A stretch of 64,000 nucleotides of DNA. Source: Adiantum capillus-veneris. Lineage: Eukaryota > Streptophyta > Polypodiopsida > Polypodiales > Pteridaceae. Location of the stretch: assembly GCA_014529385.2 (NCBI GenBank), contig CM043959.1, positions 7,478,026-7,542,025 of the forward strand, in the 5' to 3' direction. Made by a program: the position numbers and the translations under genes. The notes below the pieces were generated by a model, which was given only the letters and a program-made list of their open reading frames with translations, did not search any database and was not told where the DNA came from. Positions 60,850-64,000 of this stretch are shown here, in pieces (within the stretch, counting starts at the first letter, position 1; each line of letters begins with the position of its first letter).

Positions 60850-61004
60850 TTCTTGATTTCATTGAACCTCCTACAGAATAGTGTTTTGATCAAACGAACA
60901 GCTGAATCCATGAAGGATTCCAATGTGGAAAACATTAGTGCTCTTAAGCAGATACAACCACATTTGTTTTTGAGGACGAAAAACATTTCTCCAAGGGGGA
61001 GTAA
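60850..61004 (+). pseudogene. C-terminal end of a gypsy-type pol, with polypurine tract
   Basis: Short coding tail immediately before an LTR. One frame reads PHLFLRTKNISPRG, another TTFVFEDEKHFSKGE. The latter resembles the L-x-L-E-D-K-x-x-F-x-x-G end that follows the chromodomain in chromovirus-type gypsy integrases. The purine run CCAAGGGGGAG (60991-61001) precedes the LTR by three bases. The rest of pol is missing upstream. Confidence 0.5.
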
Positions 61005-61142
61005 TGTCAGGCCTAGGGTAAGACCGGGCAAGCTAAGGGTGAGGACGAACATGTGGTACGGAGTCCCTATTATTAGCTACACACCTCCTATATAGGTCAC
61101 AGTTGGGTAGAAAATGGAATGCTCCAATCCCCAATTTTTACA
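61005..61142 (+). repeat. Short LTR (about 138 bp), 3' type
   Basis: TGTCAGGCCTAGGG to TTTTTACA, related to 47400-47539. It is preceded by a polypurine run, so it is a 3' LTR. The two LTRs differ too much, and their flanks (CCATG, TAATG) match too poorly, to be confidently paired as one insertion. Confidence 0.72.
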
Positions 61143-61263
61143 TAATGGTTAGTCAACCCAAACCATATGGGCAGTTTTGCATAAAATAACTTTCTTTTTG
61201 TGTCACATTTGTTTGCATGAGTCTCATTTGGGTGAAGTGATATTAAGAGGTGTTAGTCTATGT

Positions 61264-61660
61264 TATAGGGCTGATCTTGATGCATTGGTATGAGGTCAAA
61301 CACTTTCTTTTCATGTCGTGTGTGAATTAAAAAAATAGGGAGAAAGTTGTTGTACACCTACAAATGAAGTTATGGCATACGGTTAACAAAGTGGTGGGGC
61401 TGTTTTACATCATGATTGGATGGAGATAGTGATTTTTTATGATGTATGGAACCTCAAAGATGTATAGGGCTGATCTTGATGCATTGGTATGAGGTCAAAC
61501 ACTTTCTTTTCATGTCGTGTGTGAATTAAAAAATAGGGAGAAAGTTGTTGTACACCTACAAATGAAGTCATGGCATACGGTTGAACAAAGTGGTGGGGCT
61601 ATTTTACATCATGATTGGATGGAGATAGTGATGTTTTATGATGTATGGAACCTCAAAGAT
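61264..61660. repeat. Two-copy tandem duplication, period 199 bp
   Basis: ATAGGGCTGATCTTGATGCA starts at 61265 and again at 61464. The copies are almost identical, so the duplication is recent. Confidence 0.93.
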
Positions 61661-64000
61661 GAATGTGGATGTCTCATGTGTATACGTGTATTATTTTCCA
61701 TCCTTCTAGGTCAAAACTAGCTCTATGTACACGAGAGTGGAGTGCGATCATAGTACATCATTTATTCATGGTTAAACACTTACAAGATGGTATTTTGAGA
61801 TTATATTGATTTGCTAGGTGGAATTCTTGTTACGCATGAAAAGTCATTCTTTAAAGGGTGTGTGTGTCGATTGAGTTTGACTTTAGTGTGTATGGTCAAG
61901 ACCCCAAATTTGAGAGACGATTCAATGAAGAATATGGTTTATAGTCAAGGTAAGATCCCTTACAATGTTGAAATTTTTTTTGAATGTGAAAGCCGATGTG
62001 GCTCTTGGATTTTATTTTACTTTTTAGCTATGGATGTGCTACAAAATGCTATCAAAATTTTTACAACCATATTATGTGCTAAAATCGGTTTTGTAGGATA
62101 AATGTGCATAACCCAAAGAAGGTGTTCTCACCCATGTGATGAGTATTGACTTATGGCTTATGATTTTGGTTTGGATTATGAAGTGGTTTTGATGGTTTAT
62201 GTTAGAGGTGTAAGATTAGAGACCCTATATAGTCGGATTGCCTTGAAAAGAATTATTTGTCTATATGCTAGATGCTATTTTGATTGGACTCATGTGCTAT
62301 GTTTCTCATAATAGCATCATTACAAGATTAGGATCCCTACATCGCTTAGCCTTAGATGAAAGGATCGATGACCTAGTGCTTTGCTAAATTGGGGGTGTTG
62401 CCTAGATCTTCTTTTCTTTGTTAGACTCATCACACGGTTAGCACATCGGGGGTTGAATGACCTACATGAAGAACACATCAAGGATCATGCATTGGCTTGG
62501 CCTAAATACCCAGTGTGACACCAAAAATGTGTGGACGTGCCTAAACTAGTATGGTTGGTGTTGATTGCCCACCACTTAGTTGTATTTGTAATCGTTTCAG
62601 AGATCGGGCTCATGGAGGGAGGCAAAGCGGACTTGGATTATGTCTAGCTCAGGTAAATGGAAGGTGTTATGGCTTGCTCTTGACGAAGTAAAATTCTCTT
62701 TGTCCATAGTACGAGTGGATGTGGATGGGTGGGCCAACCGATCCCACACAAGGTTCGATGCTTCTAACTAGTCATAATATTTTTAAGTTATGGTATACCC
62801 AGATTTTGTTATTGCAATAATTCATGGTTTTATTGCTTCATAGTAGATGGACTATTTAAAGGTTCTGCTTTTTCATTCTCTTTTGTCTCTATGCACGCTA
62901 TTCAAAGCCTCCTCTTTTGTATGCTTCTCTATTCCCACAATGGGGTGTTTATATATATTCACCCTCCACTTGGTCATTTTCTTGAGTACACTTTCATCCA
63001 TACACATTCAAAGGTTTCACTAGTTGCTAAGTACCTATGGATGCAGTCCGTGGCTCATAGATTAAACTCCATGCTAGGTTGAGTGTTGAGAACTCCTCCA
63101 TTATGCAATCACTTTCACAACTTTGATGTGTATTGAAATTGTATAAAAGTATAGATTGTATAATTCTCGCATAAATTCTTGGAGAGGGGTACCTCTCACT
63201 GATTGTGTCCGAGGATCTTGGAGTATCAAGCGAGAATAGTAGAAGAAGTGGTGCTAGGATTTCTAGGAGCCATTGTCAAACAATCTCCAATTGAGGTGTT
63301 TCTTTTTTGTGATTGTATGCATCTTGGGTTTCTGTGTAGTTGTTTGGTGTAATTGTGCAACCTAATTTCCATCTCGAGCATGTTTTGGCTCCCATTTTGG
63401 AATTAGAATAATGCATCTACATGTAAAAATGCTAAGTTCTATGTTTGTACATATCTACACTTTTGTGGTGCAAAAAGTCTATTTTGACTATAGTGTTTGC
63501 ATATAAAATTTAGCATTGTGAAACAAGTGTACGTATGCACAATGTGGTCGTAGGTGGTGATTGATTATTTCTAGTAGGCTCCTTAGAGACTTGGTGAAGT
63601 CTTGAAAACATATCCTCCAATAACAATGCACTTAACCTGATTGTTGGATAAGCTGCACTCAATTGTGACTTGCACAATCGGTGAAAAATAGTCAAGTCCA
63701 TCCACAAAACCTTGCTCACTTCACTAGTTTTTTCTTAATCTCATCCCGTTAGGTGCAACCCCTTCACCTTCTTCTCCATGCAAGCGGGTGATCACCCAAC
63801 CAACCTTCTTGTTCCTCTTTCTCATGGCTTCAAGCCCTCCATGAACCACACACACACACAGAAATGAAATTAAATAAAATGTTCTATTAACGTCTTCAAA
63901 AAAACAAAATGATCTATGAGACCACAAAGTTACAAGTACCAAAAAAAAACTAAAAATTTTAATGCTAAGTCTAAATCTTAATGCAAGCTAATCAGGTAGG
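61661..64000. other. Intergenic, no gene seen
   Basis: Short ORFs on both strands (61811-62101, 62891-63082, 63719-63510, 63942-63724) with no recognised motif. A short CACACACACAC run is at 63848-63860. Confidence 0.5.

Overview
The window looks like intergenic DNA from a large, repeat-rich plant nuclear genome. I found no convincing host gene, rRNA, tRNA or CRISPR array. What can be recognised is layered mobile DNA: several Ty3/gypsy LTR retrotransposons in different states of decay, a LINE, two inverted-repeat DNA elements and very long CT/GT/GA microsatellites. The retroelement lineages, a tRNA-Asp-type primer site and CACTA-like GC-rich hairpins point to a land plant. A fern or other non-angiosperm is plausible, but this is inference and the sequence does not settle it.

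Layout. 0.2-2.5 kb (+): gag remnant of one Ty3/gypsy element. 2.7-3.55 kb: tandem repeat whose units each carry an AT-rich palindrome centred on TCGCGA. 3.8-9.5 kb (+): second Ty3/gypsy element with decayed gag, protease and reverse transcriptase. 10.62-11.5 kb: second array carrying the same palindrome. 11.5-14.7 kb (+): long decayed coiled-coil ORF of unknown role. 14,887-30,019 (-): complete LTR-to-LTR element with 5-bp target duplication GTCAC, a primer site next to its 5' LTR and a polypurine tract at its 3' LTR, but no visible reverse transcriptase or integrase. A 6.1-kb inverted-repeat DNA element sits inside it at 18,665-24,753; this holds three tandem hairpin units. 30.2-30.7 kb: a dispersed repeat, seen again inverted at 46.4-47.0 kb. 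30.7-36.4 kb (+): second, 5'-truncated member of the same LTR family ending in its own 3' LTR. 38.06-39.47 kb (-): gypsy integrase fragment. 41.7-44.4 kb (-): pol of a different gypsy lineage.

From 47.4 kb a short (about 140 bp) LTR is followed by an initiator-Met-type primer site. A related LTR behind a polypurine tract lies at 61.0 kb. Between them lies a LINE (47,679-52,192) that is embedded on both sides in (CT)n. Its ORF1 is separated from ORF2 by one in-frame UAG, and ORF2 has no ATG before its endonuclease. A 0.7-kb element with the same 3' tail follows, again ending in (CT)n, then a duplicated 217-bp unit between (CT)n(GT)n tracts. 54-62 kb contains four separate two-copy tandem duplications (periods 244, 173, 118 and 199 bp) and a 1.75-kb foldback element with four GC-rich hairpins. 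61.7-64 kb shows nothing recognisable.

Relative order of events that can be read directly: the minus-strand LTR element inserted at GTCAC; the 6.1-kb DNA element then inserted into it, because the sister copy at 32.5 kb keeps the uninterrupted site. The LINE sits inside a (CT)n tract downstream of the short LTR. The most interesting candidates are the conserved palindrome arrays, the (CT)n-embedded LINE with its UAG junction, and the hairpin-bearing elements.
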